A stretch of DNA of 64,000 nt from Streptomyces sclerotialus. Lineage in GTDB: Bacteria; Actinomycetota; Actinomycetes; Streptomycetales; Streptomycetaceae. Every line of letters begins with the position of its first letter. The stretch's first letter is position 1. Below are positions 15,694-23,827 of the stretch, piece after piece. The notes below the pieces were generated by a model. It made no database searches. It had not been told where the DNA came from and saw only the letters and a list, made by a program, of their open reading frames with translations. Location of the stretch: NCBI GenBank assembly GCA_000719105.1, contig JODX01000002.1:1-64000 (forward strand). Reading direction: 5' to 3'. Made by a program: the position numbers and the translations under genes.

Positions 15694-17520
15694 ATGGCCG
15701 TCAACCTGGTCAATGTCGAGAGCGTCAGCAAGGTGTACGGCACCCGGGCCCTGCTCGACGGCATCTCGCTCGGCGTCTCCGAGGGCGACCGCATCGGCGT
15801 GGTCGGACGGAACGGTGACGGCAAGACGACCCTGATCCGGGTTCTCGCCAAACTGGAGGAGGCCGACACCGGCCGCGTCACCCACTCCGGCGGGCTGCGC
15901 CTCGGCGTCCTCACCCAGCACGACTCGCTCGACCCCGAGGCCACCGTCCGGCACGAGGTCATCCGGGACATGGCCGACCACGAGTGGGCGGGCAACGCGC
16001 GCATCCGCGACGTGCTGACCGGCCTCTTCGGCGGGCTCGACCTGCCCGGCTTCCCGCAGGGCCTGGACACCGTGATCGGCCCGCTGTCGGGTGGCGAACG
16101 GCGCCGTATCGCACTGGCCAAGCTGCTCATCGAGGACCAGGACCTGATCGTCCTCGACGAGCCGACGAACCACCTGGACGTGGAGGGCATCTCCTGGCTG
16201 GCCGGGCACCTGGCCGCGCGCCGCTCGGCGCTCGTCTGCGTCACCCACGACCGCTGGTTCCTGGACCAGGTCTGCACGCGCATGTGGGACGTGCAGCGCG
16301 GCACCGTCCACGAGTACGAGGGCGGCTACTCCGACTACGTCTTCGCGCGGGCCGAGCGCGAGCGCATCGCCGCCACCGAGGAGGCCAAGCGGCAGAACCT
16401 GGTCCGCAAGGAGCTGGCCTGGCTGCGGCGCGGCGCCCCCGCCCGTACCTCGAAGCCGCGGTTCCGCGTCGAGGCCGCCAACGAGCTGATCGCGGACGTG
16501 CCGCCGCCGCGCGACAGCAGCGAGCTGATGAAGTTCGCCTCCTCCCGGCTCGGCAAGACGGTCTTCGACCTGGAGGACGTGACCGTCCAGGCCGGGCCGA
16601 AGGTGCTGCTCAAGCACCTCACCTGGCAGCTCGGCCCCGGCGACCGCATCGGCCTCGTCGGTGTGAACGGCGCGGGCAAGACCTCGCTCCTGCGTGCGCT
16701 CGCCGACGCCGCGTACAGCGAGGGCGAGAAGCAGCCAGCGGGCGGGCAGGTCCGCGTCGGCAAGACGGTGAAGCTGGCCTACCTCTCCCAGGAGGTGGCC
16801 GAGCTCGATCCGAACTGGCGGGTGCTGGAGGCCGTGCAGGCGGTCCGCGACCGGGTCGACCTCGGCAAGGGCCGCGAGATGACCGCGGGCCAGCTCTGCG
16901 AGACGTTCGGCTTCGGCAAGGAGAAGCAGTGGACGCCGGTCGGCGACCTCTCCGGTGGTGAGCGGCGCCGCCTCCAGCTCCTCCGTCTCCTCATGGACGA
17001 GCCGAACGTCCTCTTCCTCGACGAGCCCACCAACGACCTCGACATCCAGACGCTGACCCAGCTCGAGGACCTCCTCGACGGCTGGCCCGGCTCGATGATC
17101 GTCATCTCCCACGACCGCTTCTTCGTCGAGCGGACGACGGACCGGGTGCACGCCCTGCTCGGCGACGGCGCGCTGCGGATGCTGCCGCGCGGGATCGACG
17201 AGTACCTGGAGCGGCGCCGGCGCATGGAGGAGGCGGCGGCCGCCACGGCGGCGCCGAAGCCCGCCTCCACCGAGAAGGCCTCTGCCGGTGCCGCCCCGGA
17301 GAAGAGCGCGGCCGACCAGCGGGCCGCGAAGAAGGAACTGTCGAAGATCGAGCGGCAGTTGGACAAGATCTCCGAGAAGGAGCAGTCGCTGCACGCCCGC
17401 ATCGCCGAGCACGCGACCGACTTCGCGAAGGTGGCCGAACTGGACGCGGAGCTGCGGGAGCTGGGCGGTCAGCGGGAGGAACTGGAGCTGCGCTGGCTGG
17501 AACTGGCGGAGGACGCGTGA
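15694..17520 (+). CDS. ABC-F family ATPase
   Basis: This 608-residue soluble protein has two ABC ATPase domains and no membrane segments. The first domain has Walker A VGRNGDGKTTLIRVLA, signature PLSGGERRRIALAKLL and Walker B LIVLDEPTNHLD. The second has VGVNGAGKTSLLRAL, DLSGGERRRLQLLRLL and VLFLDEPTNDLD. A linker rich in charged residues (ERERIAATEEAKRQNLVRKE) separates them, and the C-terminal 90 residues form a Lys/Glu coiled coil (KKELSKIERQLDKISEKEQS), as in Uup-like members. ABC-F proteins act on ribosomes or, for Uup, in DNA/ribosome maintenance; an antibiotic-resistance role is not indicated by context. ATG at 15694, 58 bases after ispE. Confidence 0.9.
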   Translation: MAVNLVNVESVSKVYGTRALLDGISLGVSEGDRIGVVGRNGDGKTTLIRVLAKLEEADTGRVTHSGGLRLGVLTQHDSLDPEATVRHEVIRDMADHEWAGNARIRDVLTGLFGGLDLPGFPQGLDTVIGPLSGGERRRIALAKLLIEDQDLIVLDEPTNHLDVEGISWLAGHLAARRSALVCVTHDRWFLDQVCTRMWDVQRGTVHEYEGGYSDYVFARAERERIAATEEAKRQNLVRKELAWLRRGAPARTSKPRFRVEAANELIADVPPPRDSSELMKFASSRLGKTVFDLEDVTVQAGPKVLLKHLTWQLGPGDRIGLVGVNGAGKTSLLRALADAAYSEGEKQPAGGQVRVGKTVKLAYLSQEVAELDPNWRVLEAVQAVRDRVDLGKGREMTAGQLCETFGFGKEKQWTPVGDLSGGERRRLQLLRLLMDEPNVLFLDEPTNDLDIQTLTQLEDLLDGWPGSMIVISHDRFFVERTTDRVHALLGDGALRMLPRGIDEYLERRRRMEEAAAATAAPKPASTEKASAGAAPEKSAADQRAAKKELSKIERQLDKISEKEQSLHARIAEHATDFAKVAELDAELRELGGQREELELRWLELAEDA

Positions 17521-17584
17521 GGGCGTTCCCGCGGTGGCCCGGCGGAAGCCAGTGGTAGAAAGAGCCGACTGATAACAGCCGTAG

Positions 17585-17636
17585 ACGCAACTCCGAGGCG
17601 CAACACCGAGGCGTAACTCCGAGGCGCAGCACCACG
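17585..17636 (+). repeat. 13-bp tandem repeat, four copies
   Basis: Four imperfect 13-base units of the form GCGCAACNCCGAG lie between the ABC-F gene and the beta-propeller gene. No function is evident. Confidence 0.75.
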
Positions 17637-17681
17637 CGTGACCGCGGGTGGCTCGAAAACAGCAAGAGGGGGACCGCGCTG

Positions 17682-19505
17682 ATGACTCAGCCGCCCGGCC
17701 AGCCGCCCCAGGACGGCTTCGGCGCACCATCGGGGCAGGGACCGACACCCACGCCCCCGTCGAACCGTCCCGCGCAGCCGCCTGAACTGTCGAAGGACAG
17801 TGCGCCGCCGCAGGACGTCTCGCCGCGGGACGCCCCGCCGCCGGGCGTCCCGCCGCAGGGCGGCTTCACTCCTCCCACGCCCCCGCCGCCGTACGGCCAC
17901 CCGAGCCCCTACGGCCCGCACCCGAGTCCGTACGGTCCCCAGCCGGGCTCGCACGCCCCGCACCCGGGCCCGTACGCCATGCCGCCGAACCCGTACGCCC
18001 CGCCCCCGCCCCCGCCGTACGGCTACCACCCGTCGGCCGCGCCGGGCGGCGGTCGGATGTCCGGCGCCCAGGTGGTCGTCATCGCCGTCGCGGCGGTCGC
18101 GGCCCTCGTCGTGCTCGTCGGCCTCGGTGCCTGGTACGCGTTCTCCCCCGGCGAGGACGACGGGAAGAACCCCTCCGCGAGCTCCGGCGGCGGCACCGGC
18201 CAGGGCTCCGACGGCACGTCCGGTTCCGGGTCCGGTTCCGGAACCGAGGGCCGGGAGAAGGCCCCTTCCACGCCCAGCGCCGAACTCATCCTCCAGGTGC
18301 CCGCGCCCGAGGTCGAGGGGCGGAGGGTGGACAGCGTCAAGGGCTCCTGGCTGACCGACTCGGTGTACGCCAAGGCCGGCGTCAACAAGCTCGTGGGCTA
18401 CGACCTCGACGGCGGCAAGGAGTCCTGGACGCTCCCGCTGTCCGGCCAGACCTGTGCGGCGTCCCGCGAGATCACCGACGACGGTGTCGCGGTCGTCGTG
18501 CACGAGGAGAAGAAGCGCGGCAGCGACGGCGACCACGAGGCCTGCTCGCGGATCACCGCCTTCCGGGTGGACGACGGCGAGAAGCTGTGGACGAAGACCG
18601 TCGCGGTCAGGGGCTCGGCGGCGGCCTTCACCCAGGTGACCATCTCGGGCACCACGGTCGCGGTCGGCGGCTACTACGGCGGCGCCGCCCTCGACGCACG
18701 GACCGGCGCGTCGCTGTGGACGCCCAAGAGCGGTGGCGAGTGCCTGGACGTCGGGTACGCCGGCGGTGACCGGCTGGTCGCGGTCCGCAGGTGCGGCGCC
18801 TTCGGTGCGGAGGAGCAGTACGAGGTCCAGCTCCTCGACCCGAAGACCGGTGTCAGCAAGTGGGGTTACAAGCTGCCCGCGGGGATCGACAACGCCAAGG
18901 TGATCTCCACCGATCCGGTCGTCTTCGGGGTGGACTCGGGTGAGATCACCGCCTCCGGCGCCACCGACGTCTTCTCGCTGGACGACAGCGGCAAGCTGCG
19001 TACGAAGATCACGCTCGCGGACGGCAAGTACAGCCACAGCTGCGAGGTCGGCCAGGCCTGGAGCTGCCGGGGCATCACGGTCGGCAACGGCAAGCTGTAC
19101 GTGCCGACCGAGGAACGCGACAGCGCCACCGGGTACGGCCGGACCAACGAGATCGTGTCCTTCTCGCTGGAGACCGGCAAGTCCACCGGGGAACGCGTCG
19201 AGGCCGGCGACGAGTACACGCTCTTCCCGATCCGCATGGACGGGCCGGACATCATCGCCTACAAGGACGGTGCGTACGACAAGGGTGCCCAGGTCGTCTC
19301 CGTCGACGGGTCCTCGCTGAAGGTCACCGAGCTGCTGGAGACCCCGGACTCCGAGCAGGTGCTCAGGTCGATCAGCCGCCTGGTTCCGGTCACCGGTGAA
19401 CTGCTCTACAGCGACGGCCGGCTGTTCATGGCCACGCAGCTGGTGAGCAAGCCGTACACCGAGGACGGCGAGGAGTACACGGCGCTCGGTTTCGGCGCGA
19501 AGTAA
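17682..19505 (+). CDS. Membrane-anchored PQQ-like beta-propeller protein
   Basis: This 607-residue protein has a Pro/Gly/Tyr-rich cytosolic N-terminus (about 125 residues, with PYGHPSPYGPHPSPYGP-type repeats). One transmembrane helix follows (VVVIAVAAVAALVVLVGLGAWYAF), then a Gly/Ser linker and an extracellular domain with PQQ/quinoprotein-type blades such as LVGYDLDGGKESWTLPL, ITAFRVDDGEKLWTKTV, ALDARTGASLWTP and VQLLDPKTGVSKWGY. Such proteins are common in Streptomyces and are usually assigned no enzymatic role. Two extracellular Cys pairs (around GQTCAAS/HEACSR and SHSCEVGQAWSCRG) could form disulfides. A terminator-like hairpin follows at 19534. Confidence 0.8.
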   Translation: MTQPPGQPPQDGFGAPSGQGPTPTPPSNRPAQPPELSKDSAPPQDVSPRDAPPPGVPPQGGFTPPTPPPPYGHPSPYGPHPSPYGPQPGSHAPHPGPYAMPPNPYAPPPPPPYGYHPSAAPGGGRMSGAQVVVIAVAAVAALVVLVGLGAWYAFSPGEDDGKNPSASSGGGTGQGSDGTSGSGSGSGTEGREKAPSTPSAELILQVPAPEVEGRRVDSVKGSWLTDSVYAKAGVNKLVGYDLDGGKESWTLPLSGQTCAASREITDDGVAVVVHEEKKRGSDGDHEACSRITAFRVDDGEKLWTKTVAVRGSAAAFTQVTISGTTVAVGGYYGGAALDARTGASLWTPKSGGECLDVGYAGGDRLVAVRRCGAFGAEEQYEVQLLDPKTGVSKWGYKLPAGIDNAKVISTDPVVFGVDSGEITASGATDVFSLDDSGKLRTKITLADGKYSHSCEVGQAWSCRGITVGNGKLYVPTEERDSATGYGRTNEIVSFSLETGKSTGERVEAGDEYTLFPIRMDGPDIIAYKDGAYDKGAQVVSVDGSSLKVTELLETPDSEQVLRSISRLVPVTGELLYSDGRLFMATQLVSKPYTEDGEEYTALGFGAK

Positions 19506-19533
19506 CCCCATACGCCCCCCGGCTCCTGCCGGA

Positions 19534-19563
19534 CGGCCCCGTCCCTGATCAGGGCCGGGGCCG
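19534..19563 (+). terminator. Hairpin after the beta-propeller gene
   Basis: CGGCCCC pairs with GGGGCCG around an inner CCCTGATCAGGG palindrome, 28 bases past the stop codon. It is a plausible intrinsic terminator. Confidence 0.7.
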
Positions 19564-19782
19564 TTCACTTACACCCCAAGACTCCCGAATGGGCGGCATC
19601 TCGGTATTCAGGGCACTTATCCCGCGTAGGGGGAGCGCAATGTCGAACAAGCGTGTAGCTTCCGGGAGCATGAAGGGCGCATGAAGGGGCGGGGGGAGCC
19701 GGGGGGGCTCCATTCCGTGGGGATGTGGGGACCGGTGGGCGGCCATAGTGGGCAACCATTGGGGGGACTGGGGGGTGGCTCG

Positions 19783-20490
19783 ATGGGAGTGCGGCTCATG
19801 GTGGTCGACGACCACCGACTGCTCGCCGAGGCGCTGGCCTCGGCGCTGAAGCTGCGCGGGCACAGGGTGCTCGCCGCGGCTGCGCCCGCCGCGGGCGCGG
19901 CGGAGCTGGTGATCACGCGGGCTCCCGAGGTGTGCCTGCTCGGTACGGCGACCCCCGCCGAACCGGGCATCTTCGACCCGGTGGTGAAGATCAAACGCGA
20001 GCGCCCCCAGGTGGCGGTGCTGGTCCTGGGCCCGGTGCCCAACCCGCGCGGCATCGCCGCCGCGTTCGCCTCGGGCGCCTCGGGCTACGTACGGCACGAC
20101 GAGCGCATCGAAGGTGTGGAACGGGCCATCATGAAGGCCCGGGCGGGCGAGGCGGCGGTCGCCCCGGCCCTCCTCCAGGGTGCCTTCAGCGAACTCCTCA
20201 ACCCGGCGACCCAGCCCGACGACGAGGGCCAGCGCCTGCTCCAGATGCTGACCCCGCGCGAGGTCGAGGTCCTGGTCCGCGTCGCCGAGGGCGAGGACAC
20301 CCGGCTGATCGCGGCCGGCATGGGCATAGCCCCGTCGACGGCCCGTACGCATGTGCAACGGGTGCTGATGAAGCTGGGCGTGGGGTCACGCCTGGAGGCG
20401 GCGGCGCTGGCGGCGCGTACAGGGTTGCTGGACCGGGCGGGGCCGGTGAACCGGAACGGGGCGCAGACGGAGGGCCCGCGGTCGCCGTGA
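19783..20490 (+). CDS. Atypical LuxR-type response regulator
   Basis: This 235-residue protein has a receiver-like domain (VRLMVVDDHRLLAEALASAL) and a C-terminal LuxR/GerE helix-turn-helix (QMLTPREVEVLVRVAEGED, then GIAPSTARTHVQRVLMKLGV). The Asp pair of the acidic pocket is present (VVDDH), but the usual phospho-acceptor position reads EVCLLGTATP, with Gly where LLD would be expected. It is thus probably phosphorylation-independent. No sensor kinase gene is adjacent. ATG at 19783 follows a G-rich ribosome binding region (GGGGGGTGG); an in-frame ATG at 19681 would add 34 Gly-rich residues. The upstream gap after the hairpin contains only the presumed promoter. Confidence 0.85.
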   Translation: MGVRLMVVDDHRLLAEALASALKLRGHRVLAAAAPAAGAAELVITRAPEVCLLGTATPAEPGIFDPVVKIKRERPQVAVLVLGPVPNPRGIAAAFASGASGYVRHDERIEGVERAIMKARAGEAAVAPALLQGAFSELLNPATQPDDEGQRLLQMLTPREVEVLVRVAEGEDTRLIAAGMGIAPSTARTHVQRVLMKLGVGSRLEAAALAARTGLLDRAGPVNRNGAQTEGPRSP

Positions 20491-20506
20491 CGGGCCGGGG
20501 ACTCCG

Positions 20507-20776
20507 TCAGCCGAACGTGGTGGTCTTTATGCCGCGGAGGAGATGGGCTACGGAGGCCGGGGTGGTGGTGAGGTAGGTGGCGGGGGTGTGGCTCTCGCGG
20601 AGGTGGATGGTGCCGGGGGTGGTGGCGAGTTCGACGCAGTTGTTGCCGTCGCCGCCGCCGGAGAATGACGACTTCAGCCACCGGGCGGGAGTACGCACTG
20701 CCGCCAGTTCCAGACAGGTGTTGCCGTCGCCTCCCTCGGAGTAGGACGACTTCTGCCAGCTGCCGAAGGCGGTCAT
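20507..20776 (-). CDS. DUF397 protein with a duplicated, partly truncated domain
   Basis: This 89-residue protein has the DUF397 pattern twice. A short first copy, WQKSSYSEGGDGNTCLELAAV, runs directly into a full copy, WLKSSFSGGGDGNNCVELATT...IHLRESHTP...VAHLLRGIK. DUF397 proteins are small partners of DUF5753-type XRE regulators in Streptomyces development and antibiotic regulation (for example the Scr1-Scr2 pair). The gene is last in a three-gene leftward operon, and its ATG overlaps the stop of the preceding DUF397 gene by ATGA. The fused first half probably arose by unequal recombination between tandem copies. Confidence 0.85.
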   Translation of the reverse strand: MTAFGSWQKSSYSEGGDGNTCLELAAVRTPARWLKSSFSGGGDGNNCVELATTPGTIHLRESHTPATYLTTTPASVAHLLRGIKTTTFG

Positions 20777-20982
20777 GTGCGCGGTACTCCGCCGCCGAGC
20801 TTGCCAGCCCTTATGCCGTGGAAGAGGTGGGCGATCGGGGCGGGGGTAGTGGTGAGGTGGGTGGTGGGGGTGTCGCTCTCGCGGAGGTGGATGGTGCCGG
20901 GGGTGGTGGCGAGTTCGACGCAGTTGTTGCCTTCACCGCCACCCGAGAAGGAAGACTTCTGCCAGTTGTCGGGAGTGCTCAT
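20773..20982 (-). CDS. DUF397 domain protein
   Basis: This 69-residue single-domain DUF397 protein carries NWQKSSFSGGGEGNNCVELATT, TIHLRESDTP and IAHLFHGIRAG. Its sequence is very similar to the second domain of the downstream neighbour, so the two arose by tandem duplication. It lies 7 bases after the XRE regulator gene and overlaps the next gene by 4 bases. By family it should act with the adjacent XRE protein, perhaps as an antitoxin-like or antagonistic partner; that is inferred. Confidence 0.88.
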   Translation of the reverse strand: MSTPDNWQKSSFSGGGEGNNCVELATTPGTIHLRESDTPTTHLTTTPAPIAHLFHGIRAGKLGGGVPRT

Positions 20983-20989
20983 CCCCGTC

Positions 20990-21841
20990 TCAGAGCTCCT
21001 TCGTCAGTCCGTGAATGAAGTCACGCGAACGGTTCGGTTCAAGTGAGGCTGCTTCCACCTTACGGAAAAGCGTTCGGTATGCGCCCAACTGGGTCTGGGA
21101 GCCGATGAACGCCGTGCCGTGAGGGGCGTCGCGCACCACTGTGTCCAGCGTGGGAACGGCGCCGCCCGCATACATCATGGCCGTCCAGGCCCCGGCAAAG
21201 CCGTCCAGGTCGAAGGGAATGACCCGCACGCTGATGTGATCCGCTTCGGAGAGTTCCAGGATGTGCGCGAGCTGAGCCAGCGCGACGGTGCGATCGGCGA
21301 CTCTGATACGCAACGCGGCCTCGTGGATCACCGCTTCGTACGGGATGGAAGTCGGTCCCTGGATGACGGCCTTGCGCTGCATTCGGTGACGTACCCACAG
21401 GTCCAGGACGCGCTGCGGGGGTTCCGGCACGCCGTACGAGAAGACGGCGCGTGCATAGTCCTCGGTCTGGAGAAGACCGGGGACGTGCAGGATCTCGACG
21501 TCGTACCGGTAGAGGGCGTGGTGTTCCAACTCGGCGATGTCCAGAAACGGCGTGGGCAGCGAGCCTCGGTATTCCTCCCACCATCCCTGAACCCGGTCGG
21601 TCGCCATCGCCACCAGCGCCTCGATGAGCTCCTGGTCGGCACAGGAGTAATGGGCGGTGAGCCGGCGTACGGTGCCCTCGCTAACGCCCGCGACACCGGA
21701 CTCGATCTGACTCAACCGGGCTGAGTCGGTTCCCAGAAGCGCAGCTGCCTCGCGTCCCTTGAGGCCCGCCGCCTCGCGAAGTCTCTGCAACTCGGTACCC
21801 AGGCGCATCTGGCGTGCGGTTGCCTGCCGTCTCCGCGGCAT
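20990..21841 (-). CDS. XRE helix-turn-helix regulator with DUF5753 domain
   Basis: This 283-residue protein has an N-terminal XRE helix-turn-helix (LGTELQRLREAAGLKGREAAALLGTDSARLSQIESG). The C-terminal DUF5753 domain is recognisable by ILHVPGLLQTEDYARAV, RHRMQRKAVI, FEALIHEAALR-like YEAVIHEAALRIRV and the VRVIPFDLDGFAG core. Proteins of this WhiJ/Scr1 type control sporulation or antibiotic genes together with DUF397 partners. It heads the leftward operon with two DUF397 genes and is divergent from an RsbW-like ATPase gene. A perfect palindrome at 21915-21930 in the shared upstream region is a candidate operator. Confidence 0.9.
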   Translation of the reverse strand: MPRRRQATARQMRLGTELQRLREAAGLKGREAAALLGTDSARLSQIESGVAGVSEGTVRRLTAHYSCADQELIEALVAMATDRVQGWWEEYRGSLPTPFLDIAELEHHALYRYDVEILHVPGLLQTEDYARAVFSYGVPEPPQRVLDLWVRHRMQRKAVIQGPTSIPYEAVIHEAALRIRVADRTVALAQLAHILELSEADHISVRVIPFDLDGFAGAWTAMMYAGGAVPTLDTVVRDAPHGTAFIGSQTQLGAYRTLFRKVEAASLEPNRSRDFIHGLTKEL

Positions 21842-21914
21842 GAGCTTCTCCTAGCCTTCAACTGCTGTGCATCAGTGACCCGTTCGAGGGCACAGTACGC
21901 GAGCGGCTTGTGCT

Positions 21915-21930
21915 GGACCAACGTTGGTCC
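21915..21930. promoter_or_regulatory. 16-bp perfect palindrome between XRE and ATPase genes
   Basis: GGACCAACGTTGGTCC is a perfect 16-bp palindrome located 73 bases upstream of the XRE start and about 150 bases upstream of the ATPase start. Its position and symmetry suit autoregulation by the XRE protein. Confidence 0.55.
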
Positions 21931-22077
21931 GTACGGTCGGTGACGCGACGCACACGCTGCGGAACACCGGGGCACCGGAAGCGCACCACACCGTCCTGCC
22001 ATGACGGCTGCGGCAATGCCACCGCCCGAGACCACCGCGCACCTCCAACTTTCCCTGCCCCCGAACGGAGCCGCCGC

Positions 22078-22488
22078 ATGCCTGAAAACGACCGCGAGCC
22101 CTGGGAGTACTGGCTCCACATCCCCAACGACCCCCGAGCCGTCACCGTCAGCCGCCACACCCTCCGCCTGATCCTGACCGCGCACGACCTGCCCCACCTC
22201 ACCGACACCGCCGAACTGCTGGCCACGGAGCTGGTCGCCAACGCCGTACGCCACACCAAGGGCCCCGCCGCCCTCCGTGTGCTCTGGGCGGACGGCGTCC
22301 TCCGCATCGGCGCGTGGGACGCCAGTCCCGAGCCACCTGATCCCCCCGACCCTGCGGTCGACACCGACCGTGAGGAGGGCCGCGGCTTCACCCTCATCCG
22401 CGCCTGCTCCGACCTCTGGGGCTGGCAGCCACTCGCCAGACACGGCAGCCGCGGCAAGTACGTGTGGTGTGACCTCGTCGCGGCGTAG
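22078..22488 (+). CDS. RsbW-like ATP-binding protein (HATPase)
   Basis: This 136-residue GHKL-fold protein has an N-box ATELVANAVRH around residues 43-53 and a G-box EEGRGFTLIRACSDLWGW near 95-112. These proteins resemble anti-sigma factor kinases; in Streptomyces many sit beside XRE/DUF397 pairs (AbaA-like or WhiJ-like loci). Start at ATG 22078, where homology begins (MPENDREPW); a longer frame from 21910 is not supported. It diverges from the XRE-DUF397 operon. Confidence 0.85.
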   Translation: MPENDREPWEYWLHIPNDPRAVTVSRHTLRLILTAHDLPHLTDTAELLATELVANAVRHTKGPAALRVLWADGVLRIGAWDASPEPPDPPDPAVDTDREEGRGFTLIRACSDLWGWQPLARHGSRGKYVWCDLVAA

Positions 22489-22521
22489 CGCGTTGATCAC
22501 GGCGTACAGAAAGGAGAGCCG

Positions 22522-23412
22522 ATGGTCGGCTCGTCGCACGAGGCGCTGCACCACATCTGCCAGAAGGAGCCCGCGGGGTTCACGCGCACTCTTCAACGCG
22601 TGCTGCACATTCCGTTCCCCGAGCCGCGCGACTTCGCGGTGCTGAACGCGGATCTGACAGAGATCGAACCGGTCGAGCGCCGTGTGGACACGCTCCTGCG
22701 GGCGGAGACGGACGAGGGGACGTATCTCCTCGTCATCGAGTCCCAGGGCAAGCGGGACGAGAACAAGCGCGGGAGCTGGGCGTACTACCTCTCGTACTTG
22801 TACGCGAAATACCGCTGGGAGCCGGTGCTGGTGGTGCTGACGCAGAGCAGATCCACGGCTCGCTGGGCGACACGGCCGATCCGCCTGGGCCTGCCCGGAT
22901 GGCACTCGCTCACCGTACGGCCGCTCGTACTGAGCCCGGAGAACGTGCCGCTGATCACCGATGAGGCCGAGGCCAAGCGGGACATTTTCCTGGCGGCCTT
23001 CTCGGCGATGACGCATGGCAAGGGGCCTGACGCCGCTGCCATACTGAAACCGCTGGCGGCAGCCTTGGCGACCACGGACACGGACAGCGCGGGAATGATC
23101 GCGCAGTTCGTCGAATCATGCTTGATGGATGTGCAGGCGAAGCAGACGTGGAAGGAACTGATGATGCCGGTCAACTACTTCTTCCGACACGAGGTCGCCG
23201 AGCAGGTTCGGGAACAGGGCATCGAGCTCGGTGTGGAGAAGGAGCGCGCCTCCATGGTTCTCCAGATCCTCCAGTGGCGCGGCATCGAAGTTCCCGATCT
23301 CGTGCGCGAGAGGGTGACGGCCTGCAGCGACCTGGCGCAGCTCAAAACCTGGGCCGAACGCGCGGTCCGCGCGACGAGCGCCGAGGATCTGTTTCGCGAC
23401 GGCGAAAACTGA
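22522..23412 (+). CDS. Rpn-family PD-(D/E)XK nuclease-like protein
   Basis: This 296-residue protein has a PD-(D/E)XK-type N-terminal domain of the Rpn/transposase_31 class: the acidic-rich core LLRAETDEGTYLLVIESQGKRD (about residues 60-81) supplies the metal-binding Glu/Asp and Glu-x-Gln-x-Lys motif. YYLSYLYAKY and PLVLSPENVPLITD follow. The C-terminal 60 residues (VLQILQWRGIEVPDLVRERV...LKTWAERAV...AEDLF) form a separate helical module also found alone in the next gene. The family is widespread in Streptomyces with no settled role; recombination-promoting DNase activity is known for some Rpn members. ATG at 22522 follows AGGAG. Confidence 0.7.
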   Translation: MVGSSHEALHHICQKEPAGFTRTLQRVLHIPFPEPRDFAVLNADLTEIEPVERRVDTLLRAETDEGTYLLVIESQGKRDENKRGSWAYYLSYLYAKYRWEPVLVVLTQSRSTARWATRPIRLGLPGWHSLTVRPLVLSPENVPLITDEAEAKRDIFLAAFSAMTHGKGPDAAAILKPLAAALATTDTDSAGMIAQFVESCLMDVQAKQTWKELMMPVNYFFRHEVAEQVREQGIELGVEKERASMVLQILQWRGIEVPDLVRERVTACSDLAQLKTWAERAVRATSAEDLFRDGEN

Positions 23413-23416
23413 GGTC

Positions 23417-23746
23417 GTGACCGCTGATCCGGACGAGGAGTCCACTCCCTGGAGACTGCCCTCGTACATCTGGCTCGACACGGCCCGGCGGGCATGGCTG
23501 GAGGCGGCGGAGAAGGCCTGGATCGAGGGCTACACAGAAGGCTACGAACAGTCCCTCCAGCGGAGCCGCGCACAGTCGGTCGTCCTGCAGCTCTTCTATT
23601 GGCGAGGGATCGACGTCCCGGACGCCGTACGCCGAAAGGTGCGGGCCACCACCGATCTGAACCAGCTCCGCACCTGGCGCGACCGCGCCTACGAGGTGAC
23701 CGATCCGGCCGACCTTTTCGCCGACGCCGACGAACAGCCCGCATGA
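23417..23746 (+). CDS. Partial paralogue of the upstream Rpn-like protein (C-terminal module)
   Basis: This 109-residue protein from GTG 23417 starts 4 bases after the Rpn-like gene. Its C-terminal half, SVVLQLFYWRGIDVPDAVRRKV...NQLRTWRDRAYEVTDPADLF, aligns with the end of the upstream protein (SMVLQILQWRGIEVPDLVRERV...AQLKTWAERAVRATSAEDLF). The nuclease domain is absent. The N-terminal half (AEKAWIEGYTEGYEQSLQRSR) resembles the pre-module helix. It is either a free-standing regulatory or partner module or a remnant of a tandem duplicate. Confidence 0.65.
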   Translation: MTADPDEESTPWRLPSYIWLDTARRAWLEAAEKAWIEGYTEGYEQSLQRSRAQSVVLQLFYWRGIDVPDAVRRKVRATTDLNQLRTWRDRAYEVTDPADLFADADEQPA

Positions 23747-23770
23747 CTTCACGCACACACCCCGCACAGC

Positions 23771-23812
23771 CGTACGGGGCCGGAGCCGCCCCCGCGACTC
23801 CGGCCCCGTACG
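23771..23812. terminator. Perfect 15-bp stem between convergent genes
   Basis: CGTACGGGGCCGGAG pairs with CTCCGGCCCCGTACG across a 12-base loop. It lies between the end of the Rpn-like pair and the end of the leftward small membrane gene, and probably terminates both. Confidence 0.8.
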
Positions 23813-23827
23813 TGTACGACGGCTCCG

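Noticed and set aside
11894..16304. Very long minus-strand frames across rpfB, rsmA, ispE and the ABC-F gene
   Set aside because: Low-complexity Ser/Arg/Gly composition without domains; the plus-strand genes account for the sequence.
15694..17520. ABC-F protein as an antibiotic resistance determinant
   Set aside because: It has a Uup-like C-terminal coiled coil, is next to housekeeping genes and has no biosynthetic cluster or leader attenuator nearby.
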